Shown: in pieces, positions 24,363 to 33,339 of the stretch
Layout: every line of letters begins with the position of its first letter
Position numbering within the stretch: the stretch's first letter is position 1
Assembly: GCF_001880325.1 (NCBI RefSeq)
Contig: NZ_CP016313.1
Coordinates: forward strand, 62,001 to 126,000
Reading direction: 5' to 3'
Source of the DNA: Thermus brockianus
GTDB lineage: Bacteria; Deinococcota; Deinococci; Deinococcales; Thermaceae
DNA: 64,000 nucleotides
Program-made: the position numbers and the translations under genes
The notes under the pieces: model-generated
What the model saw: only the letters and a program-made list of their open reading frames with translations
Told to the model about the DNA's origin: nothing
Database searches by the model: none

Positions 24363-25780
24363 CTTTCCACCACCACCTTCCTTTGGGTGTAGAAGAGGAA
24401 GGCATCGGGCCCGTGGGGGTGCAGGTCGCCGAAGAAGGAGTCCCGCCAGCCGGAGAAGGGGTAGAAGGCGAAGGGCTGGGCCACCCCCACGTTCACCCCC
24501 ACCATTCCCGCCTGCACCCCCTCCCGGAAGGCCCGCGCTGCCTTGCCGCTTTGGGTGAAGATGCAGGCCATGTTCCCGTAGGGAACGGCGTTGGCCTGTT
24601 GGATGGCCTCCTCCAGGGTCTTGACAAAGGAGACCGCGAGCACCGGGCCGAAGATCTCCTCCCGCCCCACCGCCATCCCCGGGGAGACCCCCGAGAGCAC
24701 CGTGGGCCCCAGGAAAAACCCCGGACCCTCCACCCCCCGCCCGTCCAGGGCCAGGGTCGCCCCCTCCTCTAGGCCCCTTTGGATGTACCCCACCACGCGC
24801 CTGCGGTGCTCCTCCCGGATGAGGGGGCCCACCTGCACCCCCTCTTCCCACCCCGGGCCCACCTTGAGCCCACGGGCCGCCGCTACCACCCGCTCCAGGA
24901 GTTCGGGCCCCACCGCCCCTACCCCCACGGCCACGCTCCCCGCCAGGCACCTCTCCCCGGCGTTCCCGAAGGCGGAGTTGAGGATGGCGGGCACCGCCAG
25001 GTCCAGGTCGGCGTCCGGGAGGACCACCAGGTGGTTCTTGGCCCCCCCGGCCGCCGAGACCCGCTTGCCGTGTTCTGCCGCCAGGGCGTAGATCCTGCGG
25101 GCCACGGGCTCCGAGCCCACGAACTGGACCGCCCGTACCCCGGGGTGGCGGGCCAGGGCCTCGGCGGCCTCCTTCCCCCCGTGGACCAGGTTCAGGACCC
25201 CCTCGGGGAAGCCCGCCTCTAGGAAGAGCTCCGCCAACCGCACCGCCCCCAAGGGGGTGCGCTCGGAGGGTTTCAGGACGAAGGTGTTCCCCGCCACCAC
25301 GGCGATGGGGAACATCCAGAGGGGGATCATGACGGGGAAGTTGAAGGGGGGGATGCCCGCCACCACGCCCAAGGGATAGTGGAAGAGGTTCTGGTCCACG
25401 CCCCCCGTTACCTCCCTGAGAGTCCTCCCCTGGAGGAGGGTGGGGGCGGAGAGGGCGAGGTCCACCACCTCAATGCCCCGGCGGACCTCTCCCCGGGCCT
25501 CCTCCAGGGTCTTGCCGTGGTGGAGGGTCACGAGGCGGGCGAGGTCCTCAAAGTGCCGCTCCAGGAGCTCCTTGAAGCGGAACATGAGCCGCACCCGCTC
25601 CAGGAGGGGTGTCCGGCTCCAGGCAACAAAGGCTGCCTCCGCCGCCCGGACCGCCTGGTCCACCTCCTCTGGGCCCGAGAGGGGTACCTCCTCCAGCACC
25701 TCCCCCGTGGCCGGGTTGTAGACGGGAAGGCCGGGACGGTGTACCTCCCGCCATGCGCCCCCGATGAGGTTCTTGAGCAT
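24356..25780 (-). CDS. mmsA: Methylmalonate-semialdehyde dehydrogenase (CoA-acylating)
   Basis: 474 residues, close to MmsA/IolA length. The catalytic cysteine lies in FGNAGERCLAGSVAVGV, and the nucleotide-binding segment is GNTFVLKPSERTPLGAVRLA. The MmsA-specific blocks IPPFNFPVMIPLWMFPIAV and FSGWRDSFFGDLHPHG are intact. It converts methylmalonate or malonate semialdehyde plus CoA and NAD into propionyl- or acetyl-CoA, in valine, thymine or inositol breakdown. It overlaps the M20 gene by 7 bp and is divergent from the SDR gene, with about 85 bp between the two starts. Confidence 0.9.
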   Translation of the reverse strand: MLKNLIGGAWREVHRPGLPVYNPATGEVLEEVPLSGPEEVDQAVRAAEAAFVAWSRTPLLERVRLMFRFKELLERHFEDLARLVTLHHGKTLEEARGEVRRGIEVVDLALSAPTLLQGRTLREVTGGVDQNLFHYPLGVVAGIPPFNFPVMIPLWMFPIAVVAGNTFVLKPSERTPLGAVRLAELFLEAGFPEGVLNLVHGGKEAAEALARHPGVRAVQFVGSEPVARRIYALAAEHGKRVSAAGGAKNHLVVLPDADLDLAVPAILNSAFGNAGERCLAGSVAVGVGAVGPELLERVVAAARGLKVGPGWEEGVQVGPLIREEHRRRVVGYIQRGLEEGATLALDGRGVEGPGFFLGPTVLSGVSPGMAVGREEIFGPVLAVSFVKTLEEAIQQANAVPYGNMACIFTQSGKAARAFREGVQAGMVGVNVGVAQPFAFYPFSGWRDSFFGDLHPHGPDAFLFYTQRKVVVERW

Positions 25781-25823
25781 GCTTGCCCCCTTTGCCCTCC
25801 ATCATCCCCCCTTGGCGGGCGGC

Positions 25824-25852
25824 TTGGCAAGGGCTTGGGCCGGGGGTAGGAT
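25824..25852 (+). promoter_or_regulatory. Putative promoter of the SDR gene
   Basis: TTGGCA (25824-25829), a 17-bp spacer and TAGGAT (25847-25852) lie so that transcription would begin a few bases before the ATG at 25866, giving a nearly leaderless mRNA. This supports that start over upstream Mets. Confidence 0.45.
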
Positions 25853-25865
25853 GGGGGCAAAGCCT

Positions 25866-26657
25866 ATGGACTACCGGCGCCTTTTGGACCTGACGGGCCA
25901 GGTGGCCCTGGTGGTGGGGGCGGCCTCGGGGATCGGGCGGGCCTCGGCGGAGGCCTTAGCGGCCTTCGGGGCTAAGGTGGCCCTAGCCGACCGGGATGCG
26001 GCGGGGCTCCTTGAGGTCTTGGAGGGCCTTAGGCGGGCGGGCCTCGAGGCCGACGCCCTCCCCGTGGACATCGCCGAGAGGGAGGCGGCGGACCGCCTCG
26101 TGGCCTGGACCCTGGAGCGCTTTGGCCGCTTGGACACCCTGGTTACCACCCCGGCCATCAACGTGCGCAAGCCCCTTTTGGCCTACACGGACGAGGAGGT
26201 GGACCGGGTGGTGGACCTGAACCTCAAGGCTACGCTTCGCCTCCTCCGGGCCGGGGGGCGGGTGATGGCGGAGCAGGGCTTGGGAAGCCTCATCGCCTTC
26301 GCCTCCATCCGCGCCCTGGTGGTGGAGCCCGGGCAAGGGGTCTACGCCGCCACCAAGGCGGGGATTTTGCAACTCGTCCGGGCCTTGGCGGCGGAGCTTG
26401 GGCCTAAGGGGGTGCGGGCCAACGCCATCGCCCCGGGGCCCATCGAAACCCCCCTCACCGCCCCCATCAAGGCGAGCCCGGAGTGGTACCGGGCCTACGC
26501 CGAGAAGACCGCCCTGGGCCGTTGGGGCAGGCCCGAGGAGGTGGCCATGGCCGTGGTCTACCTGGCCTCCCCCGCCGCCAGCTACGTCACCGGGACCCTC
26601 TTCCTGGTGGATGGGGGCTGGACGGCGGTGGATGGGCGCTACGAGCCACCCCTTTAG
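25866..26657 (+). CDS. Short-chain dehydrogenase/reductase
   Basis: 263 residues. Cofactor-binding motif LVVGAASGIGRASAEALAAF, NLKATLRLL (structural Asn), FASIRALVVEPGQGVYAATK with catalytic Ser, Tyr and Lys, and RANAIAPGPIETPL. The first motif has VGAASGIG where most members have TG-x3-GIG. Start chosen from the promoter spacing; an in-frame ATG at 25851 would overlap the -10 box. Substrate unknown. It converges with nagA and may work with the divergent mmsA in small-acid metabolism, but that is a guess. Confidence 0.88.
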   Translation: MDYRRLLDLTGQVALVVGAASGIGRASAEALAAFGAKVALADRDAAGLLEVLEGLRRAGLEADALPVDIAEREAADRLVAWTLERFGRLDTLVTTPAINVRKPLLAYTDEEVDRVVDLNLKATLRLLRAGGRVMAEQGLGSLIAFASIRALVVEPGQGVYAATKAGILQLVRALAAELGPKGVRANAIAPGPIETPLTAPIKASPEWYRAYAEKTALGRWGRPEEVAMAVVYLASPAASYVTGTLFLVDGGWTAVDGRYEPPL

Positions 26658-26687
26658 GCGGCTTGGGCGGGTTTGCCCCCGGGGGCG

Positions 26688-27758
26688 CTAGGCCACCCGC
26701 CTGCCTCCCAGGTAGACCGCCTGCACCCGCAGGCCCTCGTCCAGCACCACCAGGTCGGCCCGCTTCCCGGGGGCGATCTCCCCCCGGTCGGGGAGGCCCA
26801 GGTAGCGGGCGGGGTAGAGGGAGAGCCGCCTCGCTGCCTCCTCCAAGGGGAGGCCCCAGGCCACCAGGTTCCTCAGGGCCTGGTCCAGGGTGAGGGTGCT
26901 CCCCGCCAGGCTCTCCCCGAGCCAGACCCCATCCCCCCGCTTCTCCACGGTGTGGGCCCCCAAAGGATAAGGCCCATCGGGCATCCCCGCCGCCGCCACG
27001 GCGTCCGTGACGAAGTAGAGGCCGGGGATGGCCTTCAGGGCGAGGCCAAGGGCAGCGGGGTGCACGTGGAGGCCATCGGGGATGAGTTCGGCCCAGGCTC
27101 CCCGCTCCAGGGCGAGGCCCACCACCCCGGGGGAGCGGTGGTGGAGGCCCGTCATGGCGTTGAAGAGGTGGGTGAAGCCCGTGGCGCCCGCCTTCAGGGC
27201 CTCCAGGGCTTCCTCGTAGCCCGCGTCCGTGTGGCCGAGCTGGACCCGCACGCCCCGTTTCACGAGGAAGCGCACCAGGTCGAGGGCCCCGGGGAGTTCG
27301 GGGGCCAGGGTGACGGCCCGCACGGGGGCCAGGGAGAGGAGGCGGGCGGCCACCTCCAGGTCGGGGAGGAGAGGGTAGGGGGGCTGGGCCCCAAGGCGCT
27401 TGGGGCTCAAGAAGGGGCCCTCGAGGTGAGCCCCCAGGAGGGCCTCCCCCAAGGGGCCTTCCCCCGCCTCCCCGAGGCCCCTAAGGGCGCGCTCCAGGTC
27501 GGGCAGGGGGGCGGTGACCGTGGTGACCAGGAGGCCCGTGGTGCCGTGCTCCAGGTGGAAGCGAAGCGTGCCCTCCACGCCCTCCCGTCCGGCCATTACC
27601 TCAAAGCCCCCGCCCCCGTGGACGTGGAGGTCCAGCAAGCCGGGGAGGACATAGGGGCCCTCCACGGGGGCCTCTTCCAGGGCCTCAATGCGCTCGCCGA
27701 AGTGGAGGCGGCCTCTTCGTAGACCTTGGCTGGAGAGAATGCGTCCTTCGATCTTCAT
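26688..27758 (-). CDS. nagA: N-acetylglucosamine-6-phosphate deacetylase
   Basis: 356 residues. Amidohydrolase motifs: PGLLDLHVHGGGGF (metal-binding His pair), GAHLEGPFLSPK (catalytic-site Glu), VQLGHTDAGYE and THLFNAMTGLHHRSPGVVG (His ligands and substrate binding), and FVTDAVAAAGMPDG (catalytic Asp). It deacetylates GlcNAc-6-phosphate in aminosugar recycling. No ribosome site is obvious before ATG 27758, and transposase debris lies directly upstream, so its promoter may have been altered. Confidence 0.92.
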   Translation of the reverse strand: MKIEGRILSSQGLRRGRLHFGERIEALEEAPVEGPYVLPGLLDLHVHGGGGFEVMAGREGVEGTLRFHLEHGTTGLLVTTVTAPLPDLERALRGLGEAGEGPLGEALLGAHLEGPFLSPKRLGAQPPYPLLPDLEVAARLLSLAPVRAVTLAPELPGALDLVRFLVKRGVRVQLGHTDAGYEEALEALKAGATGFTHLFNAMTGLHHRSPGVVGLALERGAWAELIPDGLHVHPAALGLALKAIPGLYFVTDAVAAAGMPDGPYPLGAHTVEKRGDGVWLGESLAGSTLTLDQALRNLVAWGLPLEEAARRLSLYPARYLGLPDRGEIAPGKRADLVVLDEGLRVQAVYLGGRRVA

Positions 27759-27774
27759 CGCATTTGGGTGTGGA

Positions 27775-28534
27775 ACGGGAAATCTTGGCTAGGTGCCCAT
27801 TTATCTCCGCATATGAAAACCATAGTAAGCCCTCAAGCATTTCCTGCACCGTGAGGCCGAGGTTGTGAGCCAGGACGAAGGAGCACACCTCCATGATGAA
27901 GCCCTCCTGGGTTATGGCGTGAATCCGCCTGGGAAAGGAGGCGTGGAGGGTGCTCCCCACGGCCTCCGCCACCCGCCCCCATCATGGCCCGGTCGGTACA
28001 TCGCGCCCCCTGTTCTCCCTTCGGATCCCCATGGAAACGATTCCCTGGGCTTCCCTGAAGAGATCCTCATGGAGATGGTGCTCGTACCCCCCGTCCAGGT
28101 AGAGCTCCGCCCCCTCGGGAAGGTCCAGGGGGAGTGGAAGGGAAGAAGCCAGGTCGTGAAGGCTTGCCGGGGTCAGGTTCACCTCGTGGATGAACTTCCC
28201 GCTGCCCACCAGGAGGTGGGGCTTCAGGCCGTGGAAGTAGACCTGCTCCCAGGGGATGAAGCCCCGGTAGACCCTATCTGGGAAGAGCATGGCGCGAGGC
28301 CACGGACCTTCTCACAGACCGGGAGGGGATGTAGCTGAGGAGCTTCAGGACTCGGGCGAGGGCCCGGGCTTGGTTTTGCTTGCTTGCCAAATCCATGGCG
28401 GCCCGGATAGCCAGAGTGAGGATGGCGGATGCGGGCGTCTTGGCTTGGAGGGCATCGTCTAGGGTGCCGAAGGCCGGTAGGATGCTCGGAAGCATAACGT
28501 GCGCTATTCTTTCCAATCTAGGGATAGGTGGCAA
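27775..28534 (-). pseudogene. IS982-type transposase, multiply frameshifted remnant
   Basis: Three consecutive minus-strand fragments line up with one DDE transposase. The N-terminal piece is LPAFGTLDDALQAKTPA. A central piece has WEQVYFHGLKPHLLVGSGK and ELYLDGGYEHHLHEDLFREA, the usual H-G-L-K and D-x-G-Y blocks. The C-terminal piece is GSTLHASFPRRIHAITQEGF, matching the FPRRIHAV-x3-GF ending of IS982 proteins. Frames change at least twice and no intact ORF remains. Element ends could not be defined. Confidence 0.65.
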
Positions 28535-29385
28535 ATTGGTTTGGTTCAGTCCGGTAATGGGCTTTGGGGAAGGGGGTGTAGAACTGCCACAGGCGGGGCT
28601 TGCCCGTACTTATTCACTGCTGGGAGGGGGTTTGGAGGCGAGGTCAGAGCCTGAGCTCTCATCCCACCCCTTTGCCTGTTGCCGGGCGAGACTCCCAAGC
28701 ACCCGCACCACCACGCTCCGCGGGGAAGGAGGACCCTCGGCCAGAAGGAGGCGGGCCAGGCGGAAAAGGCTTTGCCACCCAGGCCGCGCCACCACCACCC
28801 TCAGCAACCACCCCCTGCCCCGCAAAGCAGCCCCCAAAAGCCCCATCCCCAGGAACCAAAGCCTGGTGCCGCTCCAGCCCAAACCCCCGCCCCTCAGGCT
28901 CCAAAAAGCCTCGGCTATCCGCGTCCGGAGGCGGTACCCCCTGGGCTCCCATTCCCCAGGCACCCCAACGGCCAGATACCAGGGCTCCCCCTTGCCCTCG
29001 GCCCCCCGCACCTACGGGTAGTGTTCCCCTCACCGTCTCCACCTTCCGGTTGTGCTACAGGCGGATGAGGAAACTCATGCTCCATTCCTCCTTCCGCATC
29101 AGGGAGACCAGGTCAAAACCCTGGTCGGGGAGAAAAAGGGGGAGAATGCCCCGGGGCCTGGACCTCGCAGCTCAGGCAGTGGAGGAAGGCCTCCTTCACC
29201 CAGTTCTGCCTGGGGAAGGGAGAGGGGTGGGTGCGCGTGGGTTTTCTGAGGGGCCGGAAGGCGGTGTGAACCCGAGTGGTGGTGATCTAGGGGTTTGGGG
29301 TTTGCATACCTTACAAACCCCCTATTTGTTTCTCCTTGTCAAGCCCCTATAGAACAGGGTGATGAGAGCGGAGGGTCAGGGTTAC
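28535..29385. other. Gene-poor stretch with a second transposase fragment
   Basis: Between the IS982 remnant and the xylanase promoter there is no intact gene. A minus-strand open frame at 28610-29011 resembles the C-terminal part of an IS4-like transposase (GYRLRTRIAEAFWSLRGGGL, then hydrophobic helices). The remaining sequence up to 29385 shows no ORF with normal Thermus codon use. GC content falls near 29.3 kb, marking the left edge of the xylan island. Confidence 0.5.
28610..29011 (-). pseudogene. Transposase C-terminal fragment (IS4-like)
   Basis: The frame contains YRLRTRIAEAFWSLRGGGLG followed by a leucine-rich helix, as in the E-containing C-terminal block (Y-x2-R-x-x-I-E-x-x-F-x-x-L-K) of IS4-type DDE transposases. 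The N-terminal catalytic part is absent. Family assignment is tentative. Confidence 0.4.
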
Positions 29386-29414
29386 TTGACAAGAAGACCC
29401 GGGGATGCTATCGT
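29386..29414 (+). promoter_or_regulatory. Promoter of the xylanase operon
   Basis: TTGACA (29386-29391), a 17-bp spacer and TATCGT (29409-29414) make a near-consensus housekeeping promoter. The predicted start falls at about 29420, the first base of the shared leader element. Confidence 0.65.
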
Positions 29415-29417
29415 TAA

Positions 29418-29472
29418 TTTGAGTCGGGAAAAAAAGAAACCCCTCACGAGGTCAACCTTACTGACCCGGCTC
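29418..29472 (+). promoter_or_regulatory. Shared xyl leader/operator element, copy 1
   Basis: Starts with tttgagtcgggaaa followed by an A-rich run, continues through ggtcaacct and ends with cccggctc. The outer ends gagtcggg (29421-29428) and cccggctc (29465-29472) can pair, with one G-U, as a closing stem. The same elements in the same order lie before xylF. It could be the operator of the ROK repressor at 38515 or a structured 5' leader. Confidence 0.6.
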
Positions 29473-29485
29473 CAATGGAGGGATG

Positions 29486-30559
29486 ATGAAGCTCTATCGG
29501 TACGGCTTGCCCCTATTAGTTGTGTGCGTTTCCTGGTTCGCTTCCCTAGTCTTAGGGCAGGTGGACTCGGTAACCCAGTTAGGTCCATTGAGGTCGCTTG
29601 CTGTGCGAGCAGGCATAGAGTTTGGCACAGCTGTTTCTGCATCTCATTTGGATGAAGATTCTGTTTATCGCACGCTTCTGAGTCGCGAGTTTTCGTCTAT
29701 TACCCCTGAAAACGAAATGAAGTGGGAGAGCTTGGAGCCTGAGCCAGGGCGGTATGTCTGGGAAAACGCTGATCGCATAGTTGCTTTTGCTCGTGCTCAT
29801 CAGCAAAGGATACGAGGCCACACGTTGGTATGGCATAATCAGATGCCTGTTTGGCTCAAGCCAGATGCTTTTTCGCCCGACGAGCTCCGTAAAATCCTCC
29901 AAAGGCATATTCAAACGGTGGTTGGGAGGTATAGGGGAAGTATTTGGCAGTGGGATGTAGTCAACGAGGCTTTCAATGAGGATGGTACGTTTCGCGATAC
30001 CCTTTGGTATAGAGCTTTTGGGGGCCCAGAGTATATTGCTTGGGCTTTCCGTTGGGCGAAGGAGGCAGACCCCCAGGCTCTGCTATTTTATAATGACTAC
30101 AATCTAGAATTCCCTTCGCCTAAGGCTGATGCTGTCCTCTCCTTCTTAGCACGCCTTAAAGCAGAGGGGGTGCCCATTGACGGTATAGGCCTCCAAGGAC
30201 ATATCAGTCTGCGTTATGGTTTTCCGCATGCCCAAGAGTTGCTGGACCACGTGCGGCGGTTTGTGGATGCGGGTTTTTACGTAGCTTTTACGGAGGTTGA
30301 TGTGCGCATGCCCCTTCCTCGCGATAACACAAAAGACTTGGCACAAGCCCAGGTGTATACCCAGATTTTGAGTACGTGCCTGGCCCTAAAGGGGAAGTGC
30401 CTCTCCTTCAGCATATGGGGTTTTCCAGACAAATACTCTTGGGTTCCAGGATTTTTCCCTGGGGAAGGAGCCGCAACTCCAATCGCGGATGATTATAGCC
30501 CGAAGCCGGCTTGGTATCAGATGGGGCTTCTTCTTTATGTAGCCGCCAAAGGGAGGTAG
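29486..30559 (+). CDS. xynA: Secreted GH10 endo-1,4-beta-xylanase
   Basis: 357 residues from the second of two adjacent ATGs, which has better spacing to ggaggg (29477-29482). A signal peptide precedes Leu-Gly-Gln at about residue 25. GH10 landmarks: ITPENEMKWESLEPEPG, GHTLVWHNQMPVWL, acid/base Glu161 in WQWDVVNEAF, and nucleophile Glu270 in VAFTEVDVRMP. A single catalytic domain without binding modules. It hydrolyses xylan outside the cell into oligosaccharides for the importer encoded downstream. Codon use and GC content are lower than in the flanking Thermus genes, which points to acquisition. Confidence 0.95.
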   Translation: MKLYRYGLPLLVVCVSWFASLVLGQVDSVTQLGPLRSLAVRAGIEFGTAVSASHLDEDSVYRTLLSREFSSITPENEMKWESLEPEPGRYVWENADRIVAFARAHQQRIRGHTLVWHNQMPVWLKPDAFSPDELRKILQRHIQTVVGRYRGSIWQWDVVNEAFNEDGTFRDTLWYRAFGGPEYIAWAFRWAKEADPQALLFYNDYNLEFPSPKADAVLSFLARLKAEGVPIDGIGLQGHISLRYGFPHAQELLDHVRRFVDAGFYVAFTEVDVRMPLPRDNTKDLAQAQVYTQILSTCLALKGKCLSFSIWGFPDKYSWVPGFFPGEGAATPIADDYSPKPAWYQMGLLLYVAAKGR

Positions 30560-30567
30560 GTGAACAC

Positions 30568-31977
30568 ATGGACTGGTTGGGCGTAAGAGGAGGCCAAATC
30601 GTAAACGTGGATGACGGTAAAGCCGTCTACTTAAGGGGGCTCGCTATAGGAGGTTGGCTTAACACAGAAAACTTCATTAACGGATACTCTGGCAATGAGT
30701 CTTCATGGCTCAAGGCTCTTCGAGAAGAGCTTGGCCAAGACGTAGCTGAGGCCTTTACCCAAGCAATTCGGGATCACTTTTTCACGGAGGAAGATGTCGC
30801 CTACATCCGCTCCCTAGGTGCGACGGCTATTCGCTTGCCATTTCACTGGCGTTATACGCTTGGGGAGAATTTGAGTTATATCGATCGCGCAATAGCTTGG
30901 GCTAAGCAACAAGGCCTCTATGTCATATTGGACTTCCACGCCGCTCCAGGGTGGCAGAATCCGGGTTGGCACTCGGATAATCCTTACGGCGTGGCTCTGT
31001 TTTGGCACGAACCTCACTACCAGGAACAACTCATCATCATGTGGCAAGTTTTGGCCGACCGCTATAGGGATGAGCCGACTGTGGCGGGCTACGATCTTCT
31101 CAACGAGCCATACGCGCCAGAGAATGAGACAGTAGTAGCCTTTTTTGGCAGGCTTATTTCGGCCGTTCGCGAGGTGGATCGGCGCCACATCCTTTTTATA
31201 GAGGGCAACCGATATGCGCAGGACTTTGCGGGATTTGAGCGTCTCCTGGAGCAAGACGACCAAATTGTGTTTAGTTCGCACAACTACATGGCACCCACCC
31301 ACTTGGGCGGGCGGTTCCCGGGCTGGCTGGAAGTTGAGGGCCGTCGTACTTGGATTGATCCAGCCTGGGTGGAATCCTATTACCTGGAGCGAAACAGGTG
31401 GTTCCTAGAGCGAAATCTTCCCTGTTATGTCGGGGAGTTTGGTGCTCTGTACGATGCGCCCTACGAGACACCCTCGCTTGGTGACTTGGCTAGATTGGCT
31501 GCACTGGACGTGCAGATGTCCGTATTCAATCGGTATGGGACTCACTGGACTCTTTGGACCTACAAAGATCTTGGCACCCAAGGGGTTCGGGTGTTAGATC
31601 CCTCGTCGAGATATTCTCGTTATTTAGCGCCATTCTTGACCATAAAGAGGCGATTGGGGGTTGATGAGTGGACGGCGCGGTCAAAAGGGCCTGTAGCTAA
31701 TGGTATTAGGAACTTGATTATGCAAATTGAGGCCGAAATCATTGAGCATTTCCGCGATTACGCTTTCCCGACGCGTTCCCTGGAGGAGGTTCTTCTCCTT
31801 TCTACCCTCTATGGGCATGTTGCTAATGCTCTAAATCCTTACTTTGCTCGTGCTTTCGCAGGACTGTCTGCGGCGGAGGTATATGAGGTTGTCAAGGAGG
31901 GGGTGAGATTTGAACACACAAAAGAGAGGCGGGTGTTAGCAGAGGTGCTTCGTAAGCGGCTAACAAACCTGAGCTAA
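30568..31977 (+). CDS. GH5-type glycoside hydrolase without signal peptide
   Basis: 469 residues from ATG 30568 (gggaggt upstream); an earlier open frame overlaps xynA. GH5 landmarks: AVYLRGLAIGGWLNTENF, ATAIRLPFHWRY, VILDFHAAPGWQNPGWHSDN, acid/base Glu180 in DLLNEPYAP, SSHNYMAP, and nucleophile Glu290 in CYVGEFGALYD. After the barrel (about 365) comes a helical extension of about 105 residues (IRNLIMQIEAEIIEHFRDYA) not usual for GH5. The lack of a signal peptide suggests it acts on imported oligosaccharides. Substrate specificity is unresolved; the context argues for xylan fragments. Confidence 0.85.
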   Translation: MDWLGVRGGQIVNVDDGKAVYLRGLAIGGWLNTENFINGYSGNESSWLKALREELGQDVAEAFTQAIRDHFFTEEDVAYIRSLGATAIRLPFHWRYTLGENLSYIDRAIAWAKQQGLYVILDFHAAPGWQNPGWHSDNPYGVALFWHEPHYQEQLIIMWQVLADRYRDEPTVAGYDLLNEPYAPENETVVAFFGRLISAVREVDRRHILFIEGNRYAQDFAGFERLLEQDDQIVFSSHNYMAPTHLGGRFPGWLEVEGRRTWIDPAWVESYYLERNRWFLERNLPCYVGEFGALYDAPYETPSLGDLARLAALDVQMSVFNRYGTHWTLWTYKDLGTQGVRVLDPSSRYSRYLAPFLTIKRRLGVDEWTARSKGPVANGIRNLIMQIEAEIIEHFRDYAFPTRSLEEVLLLSTLYGHVANALNPYFARAFAGLSAAEVYEVVKEGVRFEHTKERRVLAEVLRKRLTNLS

Positions 31978-32009
31978 GTAAGTGTAGGGAGTAAAGGAGG
32001 GTGGTACAG

Positions 32010-33278
32010 ATGCGGCGTGTAGTAGTTTGGGCTTTTTTGGCAGCGGCTTTGGTTTTCCCGGTTCGGGCACAAAACTTTGAGGTCTGGGCCATAAATTATT
32101 GGGTGATAGATCAGTTCTTCCCCAAGTTCATCCAAGAGTGGAACCAGCGGAACCCGAATGCTCAGGCTCGTTTGATTCAATTTGAAAATGACCCCTACAA
32201 ACAAAGGCTATTCGTTGCTTTGGGGGCAAAATCGGGGCCTGACGTGTTCTACAACTGGGGTGGCGGAGTCCTGGAATCCTATGTCAAGGCAGGTGCAGTG
32301 GAGGACATGACGTCTACCATAGATCCTGCTTGGAAGAACCGCTTCTTGGACCTTATGTGGCGTGGAGTGACATTTGACGGGCGAATTTACGGAGTTCCGA
32401 GCACTGAGCTCCAGCCAGTGGTTTGGTTCTACAATAAAGCGGTTTTCCGTCGGTTGAACCTCCAACCTCCCCAAACGTGGGCCCAATTGCTTTCCGTCGT
32501 AGACCGACTTAGAGGTGCTGGGGTCGTTCCCATAGTGGTTGCGGGGGGTAGCAAGTGGCCACTTCTCATGTACCAAGAGTACTTGGTGGACCGGCTTGGC
32601 GGGCCCGAGGTCTTTGAAAACATAACGACTAATCGCCCCGGGGCTTGGCGGCATCCTTCTGTGCTCCGGTCGGCGGAGATGATCTCTGAGCTCGTGGCCA
32701 AGAATCCTTTCCAACCAGGCTGGGAATCCGCTCAGTACGGTACGGGAACGGTACGAGCCCTTTTTGCTACCGGTAGGGCTGCTATGCAGCTTATGGGAGT
32801 CTGGGAATTCGGAGCTCTTGTCAACGAACACCCGGACTTCGTTAAGAGTGGGGATCTCGGTTGGTTTGCCTTCCCCCGGGTGGAGGGAGGCAGGGGGGAT
32901 CCCCGTAACTTGGCGGGGAACTTCACCAACTACTTTTCTGTTTCCTCTTTTGCCCGTAATAAGCCTGCTGCGATTCGTTTTCTGAGGGAGTTGTCCTTCT
33001 CTGATGACTACGTGCGTTTCCTCTTGAGGAACGGGGCGATCCCACCCACAAAAGGCATCCAAGCCCTTATCCGTCAAGAAGGTGCCTATCCAGATTGGCA
33101 GAGTTTTGTCTACGGCCTGGTGGAGCAGGCACCTTACTACGTTTTGTCTTGGGATCAGGCCCTGCCACCGCAATTGGCCCAGCCGTATCTGGACAACCTT
33201 CAGTTGCTCTTCCTAAGGCGCATCGCTCCTCAGGAATTCGTGGATCGTATGCAGCGGTTGGCAGATGGTCTAAGGTAA
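32010..33278 (+). CDS. Oligosaccharide ABC importer, family 1 binding protein
   Basis: 422 residues; start ATG 32010 is preceded by aaggaggg, better than the GTG nine bases upstream. Signal peptide RRVVVWAFLAAALVFPVRAQ. Family 1 (MalE-like) features: FIQEWNQRNPNAQARLIQF, GPDVFYNWGGGVLESYVKAG, GRIYGVPSTELQPVVWFYNK, and a hinge-region SVSSFARNKPAAIRFLREL. It probably binds xylo-oligosaccharides released by the xylanase. It is followed by the two permease genes and belongs to the low-GC block. Confidence 0.88.
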   Translation: MRRVVVWAFLAAALVFPVRAQNFEVWAINYWVIDQFFPKFIQEWNQRNPNAQARLIQFENDPYKQRLFVALGAKSGPDVFYNWGGGVLESYVKAGAVEDMTSTIDPAWKNRFLDLMWRGVTFDGRIYGVPSTELQPVVWFYNKAVFRRLNLQPPQTWAQLLSVVDRLRGAGVVPIVVAGGSKWPLLMYQEYLVDRLGGPEVFENITTNRPGAWRHPSVLRSAEMISELVAKNPFQPGWESAQYGTGTVRALFATGRAAMQLMGVWEFGALVNEHPDFVKSGDLGWFAFPRVEGGRGDPRNLAGNFTNYFSVSSFARNKPAAIRFLRELSFSDDYVRFLLRNGAIPPTKGIQALIRQEGAYPDWQSFVYGLVEQAPYYVLSWDQALPPQLAQPYLDNLQLLFLRRIAPQEFVDRMQRLADGLR

Positions 33279-33339
33279 GGGACATTGCGGGGGAAGGGAA
33301 AGACCACTCCTCTTCCCCCGCTTCTTTTAAGGAGGCGTA

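Noticed and set aside
23202-24950. Very long minus-strand frame extending the M20 peptidase upstream by nearly 200 codons
   Set aside because: The upstream part is glycine/proline-rich and antiparallel to normal coding usage because it lies inside mmsA in another frame. The real start is the GTG at 24362.
26673-27722. Plus-strand 349-codon frame opposite nagA
   Set aside because: Repetitive Gly/Glu/Gln-rich composition and exact antisense placement over a gene with full NagA motifs mark it as a shadow.
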